DNA of 64,000 nt. Source: Methanocellales archaeon (lineage in GTDB: Archaea > Halobacteriota > UBA148). Made by a program: the position numbers and the translations under genes. A model generated the notes under the pieces. The model was not told the DNA's origin. It made no database searches and worked only from the letters and a program-made list of their open reading frames with translations. The stretch is taken from NCBI GenBank assembly GCA_028715985.1, contig JAQUQR010000007.1:1-64000 (forward strand). The letters run 5' to 3'. This document shows positions 35,511-45,165 of the stretch, in pieces. Position 1 is the first letter of the stretch. Every line of letters begins with the position of its first letter.

Positions 35511-37164
35511 CCTTTACCACCTTCTTTATCCTATTTGCTAAATCAATCGGATTAAACGGACGTCCATCATATTTCAGAATAGAAGCACCGGCTACAATAC
35601 CAGCTTTTTCCCGTAATAAAGATGCAAGTTGACCAGTGCTATTCTGCTCCACAACAATAGCTGACTTTCCTTTAAATATCTCTAATTCCCATACAGGGAA
35701 TGGTTTAAGATAAATGGGCTGAACTACTGTCATATTTAAATCACCATAACCCAAAGCTTCCAAAACACTCATCGTGGTAGAGCCAAAGGTGAAAATCAAA
35801 GGCTCTGCCTCGCCAAATATATTAACAGTGTGCATTTTTTTTAAATGATTAACCAAGCTTTTCTGTTTCCTTAGTCTTTTATCATGCATCTTAGCAACTA
35901 AATCAGCTTCTTCTGTGGTCAAACCTAGTTCATCATGCTCGTAACTATTCCACTTAATCAACATATCACTCGGTGGAAACAACAACGGAGAGATACCATC
36001 CTTTGTATAACGATAACGTTTGTATTGACCACCTTTATGAAGAACTGGTTCAGCCCACTTAGCTTTGTGAGGATGAAGGGTAACACTCATGCTACTTTCA
36101 CCTAAATGCTTCTCAGACAACAAAATTGCTGGTGTTTGAAAGCGCCATACCAGATTCAACAGCTCAGCAGTTAAATAGAATGCCTCCTCTATGTTACCAG
36201 GAGATGCCACAATACGGGGAAACTCACCTTGGCCAGGATTAAGAGAGAACAATAACTCGCCTTGTTCAGTATATGTTGGCACACCTGTGCTTGGTCCTGG
36301 ACGCTGACCGACATAGAACAGCACCGGTGCTTCTACCATTCCTGCAAGAGAGAAAGCCTCCTGCATCAAGCAAAAACCGCCGCCACTGGTACCAACCATG
36401 CTACGAGCGCCAGTAAAACTTGCACCAATAGCCATATTAGCAACTGCTATCTCATTTTCAGGCTGAACGGATACAACACCAAGTTTTTTACCATTACCTG
36501 CAAAAAAATGAAGTACGGGCGTAGAAGGCGTCATCGGATAAGCAAAATAGATATCAAGACCAGCAGCCGCAGCACCCAAACCTATAGCTTCACTACCTGA
36601 CAATAATACAAATTTTTTATCACCTTGATTCAAGGCAACCTTGTTTTTTATTTTTTCAGTAGCGATATCAAAAATAGCATGAGCAAACTTGAGGTTATCC
36701 TCAACATTACGTCCATACTCTTTTTTAATGATCTCATCTAATTTCTTCTTGTCAAATCCAACCATTGCAATGAGGACAGATATACCAGAAACACCCTCAA
36801 TGAGATCTGAATTCTCATATTTCTTAGCTTCAGAACTTATAGGAATACCAACGTCCACTCCTTTTGATTTATCGGAGTTGTAAACCATTAATCCATTTTT
36901 AGAGACATGACCCTTGTGAATATCGTAGCTTCGTTGATCAAGAGCTACAACAAGATCTGCTTTCATATAATGGCTATAAATTTTCGATGTAGAAGTGCTA
37001 ACCGCTGAAAAATTATGACCACCACGAATTAGACTGGGGTAATCATTCATCTGAAAAACTTCCCGTTTCAAATCAGTGAAAAAGTTAGCTGCCGCAATAC
37101 CTGCTTTTTTTGTACCCTGACCAGCTTTTCCGCCAATAATATAGGTGAAAACGTCTTTTTTCAT
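35500..37164 (-). CDS. korA: 2-oxoacid:ferredoxin oxidoreductase, fused gamma-alpha subunit
   Basis: A 554-residue fused subunit: an N-terminal gamma domain (1 to about 190; GGKAGQGTKKAG, then SLIRGGHNF) and an alpha pyrimidine-binding domain (about 195 on). The alpha domain carries YPMTPSTP, the 2-oxoacid recognition motif (YPITPS in most), and GTSGGGFCLMQEAF. The gamma-alpha plus beta layout is the two-subunit type known from Sulfolobus and halophiles. First gene of the korAB-ferredoxin cluster. Confidence 0.9.
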   Translation of the reverse strand: MKKDVFTYIIGGKAGQGTKKAGIAAANFFTDLKREVFQMNDYPSLIRGGHNFSAVSTSTSKIYSHYMKADLVVALDQRSYDIHKGHVSKNGLMVYNSDKSKGVDVGIPISSEAKKYENSDLIEGVSGISVLIAMVGFDKKKLDEIIKKEYGRNVEDNLKFAHAIFDIATEKIKNKVALNQGDKKFVLLSGSEAIGLGAAAAGLDIYFAYPMTPSTPVLHFFAGNGKKLGVVSVQPENEIAVANMAIGASFTGARSMVGTSGGGFCLMQEAFSLAGMVEAPVLFYVGQRPGPSTGVPTYTEQGELLFSLNPGQGEFPRIVASPGNIEEAFYLTAELLNLVWRFQTPAILLSEKHLGESSMSVTLHPHKAKWAEPVLHKGGQYKRYRYTKDGISPLLFPPSDMLIKWNSYEHDELGLTTEEADLVAKMHDKRLRKQKSLVNHLKKMHTVNIFGEAEPLIFTFGSTTMSVLEALGYGDLNMTVVQPIYLKPFPVWELEIFKGKSAIVVEQNSTGQLASLLREKAGIVAGASILKYDGRPFNPIDLANRIKKVVKVEC

Positions 37165-37231
37165 AACACTTCAACTGGCAAATCTTTGTAGTTTGAGATG
37201 GCTAAACATATATGCATGATATATAAAAAAA

Positions 37232-37642
37232 TTATTTCACATCAATAGATTTAGATGACTGCCAGAGACCATGGATATTGCATAAAGCAAGTGCAAGTAT
37301 TGTTCCAGGTTTACTGGTTTTAAAACTCGTTGTTACAGCGTGATGGGTATAAATAGTGCTCTTATTCGGACCTTCAACAGACTCACCATGGGCATTGAAT
37401 TCATAGTGACCAATTTGATACGGGAACTTTTCACCATCCGGATGGAAATATAAATCAATCCATCTTATATGATGCTCAGTGGTATTAGGATGGGCAATTT
37501 CCTTTCCAAGACCTACCCTTACCTCAAACATTTCATCCTTGTCCATTTCATCCGGACATTCAATAACTGGAACATGCTTTTCTTTCTTCCAATCGGCCTC
37601 TTGTATTAAATCACCTATTTTTTCTTCCATTTTCGTTTCCAT
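37232..37642 (-). CDS. Neelaredoxin-type 1Fe superoxide reductase
   Basis: A 136-residue superoxide reductase without the desulforedoxin domain. The catalytic site is complete: EKHVPVI (His), AHPNTTEHHI (two His) and LCNIHGLW (Cys, His). It is a different branch from the desulfoferrodoxin 6 kb away, so the cell carries two SOR types in the same island. The ATG has a GGAGG-like ribosome site. Confidence 0.93.
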   Translation of the reverse strand: METKMEEKIGDLIQEADWKKEKHVPVIECPDEMDKDEMFEVRVGLGKEIAHPNTTEHHIRWIDLYFHPDGEKFPYQIGHYEFNAHGESVEGPNKSTIYTHHAVTTSFKTSKPGTILALALCNIHGLWQSSKSIDVK

Positions 37643-37664
37643 AAATTTCCCACCTCCGAATTTT

Positions 37665-38173
37665 TTATTTTAATTTCTCTAAACTTGCATAAATAAACGC
37701 TGGAAGATCACCAGGACTGCGACTACTAACTAGATTATCATCTTCCACAACTTCCTCGTCTATAAAAATTGCACCTGCATTTTTTATATCCTGAATAATA
37801 GACTTCCAACCAGTTACCTTACGACCCTTAAGAACATCTGCAGTAATCAACAATTGTGGACCATGACAAATTGAAAACACAGGTTTACCACTGGACATAA
37901 AATCTTTTACAAACCTTACTGCTTCATCATGAGATCTAAGCTTATCAGGGGAATAACCACCAGGTATCAACAATGCATCAAAATTGTCAACAGATACATC
38001 TTTTATAGCTACATCTATAGTAACCTCTGTTCCCTCTTTTTTCCCTTTACTGTTTTCCCTTCTTTCAAACCAACATGGGCAAGTTTATGGCCTGCCGTTG
38101 TAAAAGCAGATGCAGGTTCCGTATACTCAGAGTCTTCAAACATATCGTCAATTATTACTGCAATATTTCTCAA
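37665..38173 (-). pseudogene. DJ-1/PfpI family gene with a single frameshift
   Basis: The C-terminal part (37973 to 37665) holds the catalytic elbow SICHGPQLLI of the DJ-1/PfpI superfamily (protease/chaperone/deglycase-like). Its N-terminal part is in another frame: TTG 38173, with a strong GAGGAGGG ribosome site, encodes RNIAVIIDDMFEDSEYTEP and so on until the frame breaks at a six-base homopolymer (plus-strand T6, 38037-38042). Adding one base restores a normal protein of about 166-170 residues. It could be a true pseudogene, a phase-variable run or an assembly error. Confidence 0.75.
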
Positions 38174-38195
38174 AGTCCCTCCTCTTTTTTATATC

Positions 38196-38552
38196 TTAAA
38201 ACCACATTGTTGCACCAGCATCTAGTGCTAAATCATTTAGTGTGCCTGCGCCGACGATTTTTACCCCCTGCATTAATTCAACCTTTTCCCAGCCAAGCAT
38301 CTGTTTGGATGCCTCACAAACATAGATTTCTATCCCCATGTCCATGGTTTTTTTAAGCATCTCAGCTACACTGGGAAAACTACCAAGTTTAATCTTTTCA
38401 GCAGCTCCAAGGCGGAGTATACGAAGGCCTTGTCCAAGATAGTACACTTTTGCTTCAATATCCATCATCTTCGCAGTTTGCGCCAAAACCAAAGGAGCAT
38501 ACTGCCTTTCCGGGGTATCACTTGTTTGCACATACAAAATGGAGTCTCCCAT
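38196..38552 (-). CDS. DsrE/DsrF-like sulfur-relay protein
   Basis: A 118-residue DsrE-family protein (SILYVQTSDTPERQYAPLVLA opening). The cysteine of IYVCEASKQMLG occupies the position of the sulfur-carrying cysteine in TusD/DsrE. It lies next to a TusA-like gene, suggesting handling of persulfide sulfur. Its C-terminus is duplicated as a relic in front of the desulfurase gene. Confidence 0.85.
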   Translation of the reverse strand: MGDSILYVQTSDTPERQYAPLVLAQTAKMMDIEAKVYYLGQGLRILRLGAAEKIKLGSFPSVAEMLKKTMDMGIEIYVCEASKQMLGWEKVELMQGVKIVGAGTLNDLALDAGATMWF

Positions 38553-38600
38553 TTTAAACCACCTACCTTCCCATTGAATGGGATGTCTAACCTAATTAAG

Positions 38601-38846
38601 TCATTTCATCCTTTTTATATAGAATGTCAATATTGTCCCCTCTTTTTCAAATTTCAGAATATCGTGTCCGGTCCTCTTGGCCCAACGCTTGATATCCTCT
38701 TCAGCTGCAGGATCATCAGCATCCACCCTCAGCACCTGCCCTATGTCAATGTTTTCTATTGCCTCCTTTGTCATGGAGATGGGCATAGGGCAGTAGAAAC
38801 CGACACAATCCAGCTCTTTATCTGGCACAAGATCGGAATACGTCAT
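38601..38846 (-). CDS. TusA/SirA-like sulfur carrier
   Basis: An 81-residue sulfur-transfer protein. The CPxP motif is present as GFYCPMP, where the cysteine carries a persulfide; the beta-alpha-beta-alpha fold follows (DDPAAEEDIKRWAKRTGH). With DsrE and the desulfurase it could form a sulfur relay for Fe-S or thio-modification. Confidence 0.9.
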   Translation of the reverse strand: MTYSDLVPDKELDCVGFYCPMPISMTKEAIENIDIGQVLRVDADDPAAEEDIKRWAKRTGHDILKFEKEGTILTFYIKRMK

Positions 38847-38943
38847 CGAATACTCCTCATCTATTTTTCCTTTCCATGGTTATGGCCACCAACATACTCG
38901 TCCATCCACATCCTAACATAGCCCTAATTTTACTCTCAGGCCT

Positions 38944-39858
38944 CTACGCATCAAAAATGTTTTTTGAGAGGTACTTAAAAGCTGAAAGACTTGCAATAGC
39001 TCCTTGCCCAGCGGCAACAATTATCTGTTTTTCAGGAACATCAGTAACATCCCCTGCGGCAAATAATCCAGGAATATCAGTTTCACACCGCTGGTTCACA
39101 AGGATCTCGTCCTTTTCGTTGGTATTGACACCACACCCGGGCCCTTTGACGGGCATTGAGCCGATCTCGATGAAAACGCCCTGCACATCTAAGATTCTTT
39201 CCACCGATTTGTTAACCAGTACTTTGATTTTATTGACAAATTTATCGCCCAAAATCTCTTTTGTTTTGGCGTTGTTAAGGATTTCAACTTTATCTGATTT
39301 TTTTATCTTTTCCACCATTATCCCATCCCCTGCCAGATCCTCATCGATATTAATCAGATAAATTTTGTTTGCAATGGACGTTAGCTGAATAGTCGCATCC
39401 GTGGCAGAATTACCACCACCAATCACTGCAACGTCTTTTCCCGCAAATAGAGGTGCATCACATGTTGCGCAATAAGTAACTCCTCGGTTCCTAAATTCTA
39501 CTTCGCCTGGCACACCAAGTAATCTTGGCTGTCTTCCTGTAGCAACTATCGCAGTTAAACACTCATATTCTCCTTTATCCGTCTCCACCCTGAAATGATT
39601 GTTTATTTTTCTGACGCACAGTACCTCGGTATCCTCTTTTATTTCAACATCAAAACTTTTCAGGTGTTCTTTGAACTTTTTTACCAGCTCGAGACCTGAG
39701 ATAAACTGATAGCCAATGTAGTTTTCGACTGAGCTGGAAAGTGAGGCATATCCACCGATATTTTTCGTTATCACGAGGGTCTTCATCTTTTTTCTTGCAG
39801 CATACACTGCAGCGGTTATGCCTGCAGGACCCGCTCCGACGATTATCAGGTCATACAT
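38944..39858 (-). CDS. trxB: Thioredoxin reductase
   Basis: A 304-residue flavoprotein. FAD motif GAGPAGITAA near the start, redox-active pair CATC (C130, C133), and a second nucleotide site GGGNSATDA followed by a C-terminal FAD segment GLFAAGDVTDV. It overlaps the glutaredoxin-like gene by one base (TAATG), so the reductase and its small thiol partner are coupled. Whether it uses NADPH or F420H2 is not decided: the usual NADPH-binding HRRxxxR is absent (it reads LINIDEDLAGD). Confidence 0.9.
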   Translation of the reverse strand: MYDLIIVGAGPAGITAAVYAARKKMKTLVITKNIGGYASLSSSVENYIGYQFISGLELVKKFKEHLKSFDVEIKEDTEVLCVRKINNHFRVETDKGEYECLTAIVATGRQPRLLGVPGEVEFRNRGVTYCATCDAPLFAGKDVAVIGGGNSATDATIQLTSIANKIYLINIDEDLAGDGIMVEKIKKSDKVEILNNAKTKEILGDKFVNKIKVLVNKSVERILDVQGVFIEIGSMPVKGPGCGVNTNEKDEILVNQRCETDIPGLFAAGDVTDVPEKQIIVAAGQGAIASLSAFKYLSKNIFDA

Positions 39859-40091
39859 TACTTACTTAGCTCCTTTTCTATCGCTCCTTTATCAAAACCC
39901 ACGATGATTTTTTCGTTGATTTCAATTTGAGGGACTCCCATTTGTCCAGATTTTTGTATCATCTCTTCTGCAGCTTTGCGATCCACTGAAACGTCTACGT
40001 CTTCAAAGTCAACACCTCTTTCTTTTAGAAAATTTTTTGCCAGCCGACAGTAGGGGCACGTGGGTGTTGAGTACACCTTAATCTTTGCCAT
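39858..40091 (-). CDS. Glutaredoxin-like redox protein
   Basis: A 77-residue thioredoxin-fold protein with the CPYC active site (VYSTPTCPYCRLAK) and the cis-proline segment GVPQIEI, followed by GFDKGAIEKEL. It is similar to NrdH/methanogen glutaredoxin-like proteins and is probably reduced by the adjacent TrxB. GAGG ribosome site. Confidence 0.92.
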   Translation of the reverse strand: MAKIKVYSTPTCPYCRLAKNFLKERGVDFEDVDVSVDRKAAEEMIQKSGQMGVPQIEINEKIIVGFDKGAIEKELSK

Positions 40092-40128
40092 TTTTCACCT
40101 CCTTGTATTTTTTTCATTGTATAGCACA

Positions 40129-40183
40129 GGTGGGTAAACTGTTTGACAGCTGTAAACTGTCTGACAGCTCTGGAGCCCACCCT
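40129..40183. promoter_or_regulatory. Repeat-bearing hairpin upstream of glutaredoxin-trxB
   Basis: GTAAACTGTTTGACAGCT (40134-40151) is followed directly by GTAAACTGTCTGACAGCT (40152-40169), and the pair is flanked by GGTGGG (about 40129-40134) and CCCACC. Such a structured repeat in the 218-nt gap before the glutaredoxin start could be an operator for a redox regulator. Nothing else is recognisable in this gap. Confidence 0.45.
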
Positions 40184-40309
40184 CATATAGAAAATTCCCC
40201 ATCCCGCATAAACCCAATAGCATCTATGTAATCCTATTTAACATAATTGTAACGCATACATCCACTATTGGTTCTTAAGTGAAATGTTGTACCAACTACC
40301 TACTGTACT

Positions 40310-40576
40310 TTATACAGAGATAACTTCTTTTACCTCTGGTACTTCTTGCTTTATTGCCCTCTCTATGCCCATTTTTAGTGTCATCTGACTCAGCGCACAT
40401 CCGCTACATGCACCTTTTAGCTTTACCTTTACCACTCCATCGGATGTGATCTCTACCAATTCCACATCGCCACCGTCCGCTTGTAGCGAGGGCCTCATCT
40501 TATTTAAAACAGATTGCACTTTCTTTTCCATCATGTTTTCTACCCCATTCAAAGATTTTTTTTGAAAATTCTTCAT
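40310..40576 (-). CDS. NifU C-terminal domain protein (Nfu)
   Basis: An 88-residue Nfu-type Fe-S carrier. [15 protein letters not shown] and the ligand pair CSGC ([17 protein letters not shown]) define the family. The frame is open to 40630, but ATG 40576 overlaps the rubredoxin stop as ATGA, a normal coupled start, so I use it. Confidence 0.92.
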   Translation of the reverse strand: MKNFQKKSLNGVENMMEKKVQSVLNKMRPSLQADGGDVELVEITSDGVVKVKLKGACSGCALSQMTLKMGIERAIKQEVPEVKEVISV

Positions 40577-40737
40577 TCCACTAACTTTTCGAACTGGTCT
40601 TTGGATACCCCACAAAGAGGGCAAACCCAATCATCTGGCAGCTCCTCAAAGGGCGTTCCAGGCTTAATCCCAGAATCGGGATCGCCAACTTTCGGATCAT
40701 ACACATACTCACAAACTGTACATATATATTTGTCCAT
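40573..40737 (-). CDS. Rubredoxin (54 aa)
   Basis: A typical rubredoxin. [15 protein letters not shown] carries the first CxxC and [15 protein letters not shown] the second, together binding one iron. GGAGG ribosome site lies about 10 nt upstream of ATG 40737. It is the likely electron donor for the superoxide reductases and possibly the flavodiiron protein encoded just upstream. Its stop overlaps the nfu start. Confidence 0.95.
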   Translation of the reverse strand: MDKYICTVCEYVYDPKVGDPDSGIKPGTPFEELPDDWVCPLCGVSKDQFEKLVE

Positions 40738-40807
40738 CTTCTCAACCTCCTTTTATTACTGTTGCACACCTAGGTATGCCTTTTCTAGATCATACAAACT
40801 TTAGTAC

Positions 40808-41998
40808 TCACAGACTCATCTCTTGGTGCTTTTTGTAGATGGTATCAGCCAACTTATCCAGAGACTCAAAATCTTTCGTCCTTGGAAAGCCCTTACAGTA
40901 GACTGGGTCCAGTATCTCAACATCCAAGCTGGAAATAATCTCTGCAAGTTGTTCTACTGCCTTACCACCCCAACTATAGGAGCCAATGATAGAAACAAAT
41001 TTTAATTTTGGTCTGAGGACCTTTACGAGGTAGGCAGCATAAAAAGCAAGTGGATGTGCACCGGCCAATGTGGTGGGGACCCCCATGACAACAGTGGCGG
41101 CATCTACCAGCGTCATTGCCAACTTTCCGATGTCAGTATTTGACAGTTTAAACTGTTTCACAGTTATCCCTCTTTCAGTCAGAGCCCCTACGAAATAATC
41201 CACCATCTCCTTTGTGCTACCGTGCATGGATACATAGGGCACTACCACCGTATTATCTGGCAGATCCAGAACCCAATGTCTGTATGCCTCGAGGATAAAC
41301 TTCGGATTTGCATATATGGGACCGTGACTGGGTGCAATAAGGTCTATTTCCAAGTCCTTTATTTTCTCCAAATTCTTCTGGAGGGTCGTCCTGAAGGGCA
41401 TCATGATTTCCGCATAATATCTCTTGGCTGATTCATAGACCGTTGCTTCATCAGTTACATACAAATCAGATGTCGCCAGATGAGAGCCGAACAGGTCGCA
41501 GGGAAACAGGATTCTGTCTTCCCTTAGGTAGGTCAACATGGTCTCAGGCCAGTGTACCCAGGGTGCATAGATGAACTCCAGCGTTTTGTCCCCCAACGAT
41601 AGGATGCCTCCATCGTCCACCGTTATGAACTTATTCTCAGGTATTGCAAGCAAATCCCTAAGCAGGGCTTTACACTTTGGGTTGGTGACAACCTTGGCAT
41701 CGGGATAGGCATCGATTATCTGTGGCAAGTATCCGGAATGGTCCTGCTCGGCGTGATTTACAATTATATAGTCTATATCTTTAATGTCAAGCTGGTTAAG
41801 ATTCTTTATCAAAACATCCCCCATGGTTGGATCCACGGTGTCTATCAAAGCCGTTTTTTCGCTACCTTTCACTAAATAGGAGTTGTAGCTGGTTCCATCA
41901 GGAAGCGGTATGAGCTCATCAAACAATCTTCTATCCCAATCAACAGCCCCAATCGAGTAAATGTCTGGTTTCAGCTCCCTGGGTTTCATGATGATCAA
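40808..41998 (-). CDS. fprA: Flavodiiron protein / F420H2 oxidase (FprA)
   Basis: A 396-residue A-type flavoprotein that reduces O2 to water (or NO to N2O). The beta-lactamase-like diiron domain carries HAEQDH (H82, E84, D86, H87) with further ligands near [10 protein letters not shown] and PSHGPIY. The C-terminal flavodoxin domain begins [13 protein letters not shown] (about 255). Methanogen homologues take electrons from reduced F420. The ATG overlaps the hcp stop by 4 nt (ATGA). Confidence 0.93.
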   Translation of the reverse strand: MIIMKPRELKPDIYSIGAVDWDRRLFDELIPLPDGTSYNSYLVKGSEKTALIDTVDPTMGDVLIKNLNQLDIKDIDYIIVNHAEQDHSGYLPQIIDAYPDAKVVTNPKCKALLRDLLAIPENKFITVDDGGILSLGDKTLEFIYAPWVHWPETMLTYLREDRILFPCDLFGSHLATSDLYVTDEATVYESAKRYYAEIMMPFRTTLQKNLEKIKDLEIDLIAPSHGPIYANPKFILEAYRHWVLDLPDNTVVVPYVSMHGSTKEMVDYFVGALTERGITVKQFKLSNTDIGKLAMTLVDAATVVMGVPTTLAGAHPLAFYAAYLVKVLRPKLKFVSIIGSYSWGGKAVEQLAEIISSLDVEILDPVYCKGFPRTKDFESLDKLADTIYKKHQEMSL

Positions 41999-43296
41999 CT
42001 CAGCATTTCCTTCAAATCGTCCGCTGGATTGCCTATCAGCCTTAGGTCATAGTTATCTTGGAGTACTTTCAGAATGTCGTCATTCACCCAGGCAGGAAGT
42101 ATGGGACCGATGTATATGCCCTTTATGCCCAATGAAAGAAGTGTCCAGAGAATGGCAACCGCCTTTTGCTCCATCCAACTCAAGACCAATGTCAGCGGAA
42201 GCTCGTTTATCCCTACGCCAAAGATCTCAGCAAGAGCAGAGGCTATATCGATGGCAACTATCGCATCGTTACATTGACCCAAGTCAATCAGTCTGGGGAT
42301 TCCATCTATGTCTCCAAGCTGTAAATCGTTGATTCTGAACTTACCGCAGGCCAGCGTTAGGACGACGGTATCCCGCGGCAGCCGCTGAACAAAATCCCGA
42401 TAGTACTGTGCCTTACTGTGAGGTGAGTCACAACCCCCTACGAGGAAGAAATGGCGGATCTTGCCGGCCTCCACCAGTTTTTTTATCTTGTCCTTCAAGG
42501 ACAGAACCACGGACTTGGAGAAGCCAGTAGTCAATACAACGTCTCCGGGTTTCTCATCAAGCTCAGGCAGCGATTCGGCTTTTTCTATCACGGGAGTGTA
42601 ATCGTATCCCTCAATGTGTTTTACACCCGGTAGCCGGGTCGGTCCGGTCGTGAACATTCGGTCTTTGTAATCTTCCTTGGGGATCAGGACACAATTGGAT
42701 GTTCCAAGGATTGCTGTAGGATATTTTGAAAATAATTGCTTCTGGTCGAACCATGCCCCTCCCAAATTCCCTGCCAGGTGGTCATACTTTTTCAACCCCG
42801 GATAGCCATGGGCAGGAAGCAACTCCGAGTGAGTGTAGACATTTATGCCTGTTCCTTCGGTTTGCTTGAGTAAAGCCTCGAGTGCTTTCAATCCATGGCC
42901 AGTAACGATAATTCCCCGACCTTTTCTCGTTCCTGTCTGCACTTCAGTCGGCTCGGGTTCCCCATAGGCTTTAATATGGGCTTCCTTCAAAAGTCTCATC
43001 GTTTTTAGGTTCATTTTTCCTGCTTCAACAGCCAGTTGGACAAAGTTTGCAGCATCAAAGTTGACGTTGGTGAAGGTGGAGTAAAATACCCTCTCTAAAA
43101 ATGCATCTATTTCTTGATCAGTAAATCCAAGTTCTCTCGCATGATAAAGATAGGCTGACATACCCTTAGCTGTGAGCAGCAGATTATCCTGTAGCCGAGC
43201 AACTGTGGCTTCTTTTCCGCATACGCCTTTAATGGTACAGCCAGTACCTCTTGCAGTTTGAGAGCATTGATAACAAAACATTTTCAAGTCTTCCAT
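41995..43296 (-). CDS. hcp: Hybrid cluster protein (hydroxylamine reductase), class III
   Basis: A 433-residue Hcp. The N-terminal 4Fe-4S motif CX2CX8CX5C is at C8, C11, C20, C26. Ligands of the hybrid Fe-S-O cluster appear in [17 protein letters not shown] and LGQCND. It is about 110 residues shorter than class I/II enzymes, as expected for class III, which lacks the three-helix bundle. Proposed roles are NO or hydroxylamine detoxification or S-nitrosylation control. Operon with fprA. Confidence 0.93.
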   Translation of the reverse strand: MEDLKMFCYQCSQTARGTGCTIKGVCGKEATVARLQDNLLLTAKGMSAYLYHARELGFTDQEIDAFLERVFYSTFTNVNFDAANFVQLAVEAGKMNLKTMRLLKEAHIKAYGEPEPTEVQTGTRKGRGIIVTGHGLKALEALLKQTEGTGINVYTHSELLPAHGYPGLKKYDHLAGNLGGAWFDQKQLFSKYPTAILGTSNCVLIPKEDYKDRMFTTGPTRLPGVKHIEGYDYTPVIEKAESLPELDEKPGDVVLTTGFSKSVVLSLKDKIKKLVEAGKIRHFFLVGGCDSPHSKAQYYRDFVQRLPRDTVVLTLACGKFRINDLQLGDIDGIPRLIDLGQCNDAIVAIDIASALAEIFGVGINELPLTLVLSWMEQKAVAILWTLLSLGIKGIYIGPILPAWVNDDILKVLQDNYDLRLIGNPADDLKEMLS

Positions 43297-43596
43297 TTTT
43301 TAGGACCCCCAGTTCTAAGTTATTTTATTAAGTAACTAAGTAATAAACCAATCGCTAATGGAAATTGGATCAGAACTCTGTACCCCCCTAACCTCTTGAG
43401 ATAACCCCCAAAAGTTATAGGTGATTCTCTTTCTAGAGAGGTAGTTAACGGATCACCTAAAGAAATGGATTATAATCACATATGGGAAGGTCTTTTTTCT
43501 GGGCAGTCGAGGGTTTTTAAACCCTAGATACGCTTACATACAATATTGCACAAAGTTTATTGTTATTTCAATAATATTACTTAATGTGTAACTCCA
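43297..43596. promoter_or_regulatory. Divergent intergenic region hcp / unknown gene with a dyad
   Basis: A 300-bp AT-rich region between two divergent genes. TAGGTGAT (43418-43425) and ATCACCTA (43452-43459) form a perfect 8-bp inverted pair around a smaller CTCT/AGAG dyad, a candidate operator or cruciform. No ORF is supported here. Confidence 0.4.
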
Positions 43597-44946
43597 ATGA
43601 AAATAAAACTCGAAAAGAGAGAAATTGGTGCACTATTTGCTCCATTTGAGCGTAAACTAATTTTTGAAACGAGTGGTCATCATTTAGGTTGGGTACGTTG
43701 GAAAAGGGGTACCCCGTATTTCAAGCTAGATCGAAGTCCTTTCTACCCAGAGGAAAGAGATATTTATTACTATCTAGATCCTTCAATCACAGAAAGGCCA
43801 GAGGAAAACAGAAAAGTGGAAGTGGATGTCGGAAAGACCGAAAAAGCCATAAATTTTCAAAAGAAATCACTCCAAGGCGATTATGTTTACATACATACGG
43901 TTGATAACTGGAAAGATTGGTCTCTAGCCGTAAATGACATGCCAAAACCACATATTGATAAAGACGATTTTTTGCATTATGTTTCCGAGCAATGGATAAA
44001 TGGCAAGGAAGATTACCTTGACCGAATAATTGGAATGCAACTTGTATCTTCTCCACCAACGGACTCGTATTTTTTGGGAGGCATTAATTCCAAAATATTT
44101 GATTTCTTTGGACCAAAAAATCGTCTAAGGTGCCTTAAAAATACCATGAAAACATACCTGCCACCAGACTTTCTCTCTACCCGAAGTCCTTACTATTTTG
44201 CATTAATCGAAAGCAAAGATGATACTAGATTGTCTGCTGATATTGGTGAAAAAGTTATAGAGTGTAATTATACGTTATTGGGACAAGAGCCAAATAAACC
44301 AATCCATCTCCCACTCTTTTTGAAAGATGCAGATTACAAAAAAATGAAATATACCAGCAACATAGATGTGCTACAATATCAGCTCTCGGCACTCATGTGC
44401 CGACCATATATACCAGAGAGTTGCACTAACAAGGTCGTTGAGGTTATACGGGACGTTCGAGAGTTAGTGGCGAACAAACCCTGCGAGATTTTAGAGATAG
44501 ATTACACTCTAGCACAACGGGTTGCCTTGAGTTTGACCAGACTGGAACTCAGTGATAAAGTGGATGATGAAACATTTAACAAAGCCCTAAATGAATGGAA
44601 AGACTGGTATATTAAAGTCGAAGAAGAAGCACAAACTCTTTTAAGAAAAGGTTGGGATTTAAACTTGTTTGGACGACCTGCCATTAGAAGTATTTCTGAT
44701 TTAGGCAAGTATACTCCTACTGATCACAAAATTTTTCTAGAAATAATTAATGCGTCAGATAGTTTGGATAAAAAAGACGTTCCAAGAGTAGAGGTGCAAA
44801 ATCGAGTTGAGAAAAAATATGGTTTTAATTCAGGTACAGTGGACGATTCGTTAGAAGCCCTTCAACGTATTGGCTATATAATTTTAAAGAACAATCAAAA
44901 TACCATAGGTATTGTAGATTGGAACCCACTAAGCGAATCAAGTTGA
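43597..44946 (+). CDS. Unknown protein with C-terminal winged helix (449 aa)
   Basis: I do not recognise the family. The protein is soluble, with no signal peptide or membrane segment. Residues 1-230 are rich in aromatic residues (e.g. GHHLGWVRWKRG, DIYYYLDP). The middle (about 240-360) is mostly helical (VVEVIRDVRELVANKP, FNKALNEWKDWYIKVEEEAQTLL). The last 70 residues resemble a winged helix (VPRVEVQNRVEKKYGFNSGTV, then DDSLEALQRIGYIIL), as at the C-end of archaeal replication or restriction proteins. It stands alone between the redox island and the amino-acid operon. ATG 43597 has no obvious ribosome site. Confidence 0.7.
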   Translation: MKIKLEKREIGALFAPFERKLIFETSGHHLGWVRWKRGTPYFKLDRSPFYPEERDIYYYLDPSITERPEENRKVEVDVGKTEKAINFQKKSLQGDYVYIHTVDNWKDWSLAVNDMPKPHIDKDDFLHYVSEQWINGKEDYLDRIIGMQLVSSPPTDSYFLGGINSKIFDFFGPKNRLRCLKNTMKTYLPPDFLSTRSPYYFALIESKDDTRLSADIGEKVIECNYTLLGQEPNKPIHLPLFLKDADYKKMKYTSNIDVLQYQLSALMCRPYIPESCTNKVVEVIRDVRELVANKPCEILEIDYTLAQRVALSLTRLELSDKVDDETFNKALNEWKDWYIKVEEEAQTLLRKGWDLNLFGRPAIRSISDLGKYTPTDHKIFLEIINASDSLDKKDVPRVEVQNRVEKKYGFNSGTVDDSLEALQRIGYIILKNNQNTIGIVDWNPLSESS

Positions 44947-45165
44947 TAGGCAAAATTGCCACTATTTTTGCGCCGCTTTTCTTATTGGTTATCTAATCGA
45001 AACTTAATTGCCCCTACTTAGAGATCGCTTTAGAGATATTACTCGACTGTTGATAGATATTTTAATTAATCAAAGTGAGGTACAGGTAGTGTTGGTCTTG
45101 GTCCCGCTATTCGCTTGATACCCAAAGATTGATATTGCGCTAAAGTGAAATAAGGAGCTGTGCAA

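Noticed and set aside
38847-38943. Reading MWMDEYVGGHNHGKEK between TusA and TrxB
   Set aside because: Looks protein-like and could be a lost gene's tail, but only about 20 codons remain with stops before them.
44947-45165. Leader attenuator or riboswitch before the leuA/cimA-ilv operon
   Set aside because: I found no leader peptide rich in Leu/Ile/Val, T-box or convincing aptamer stem.
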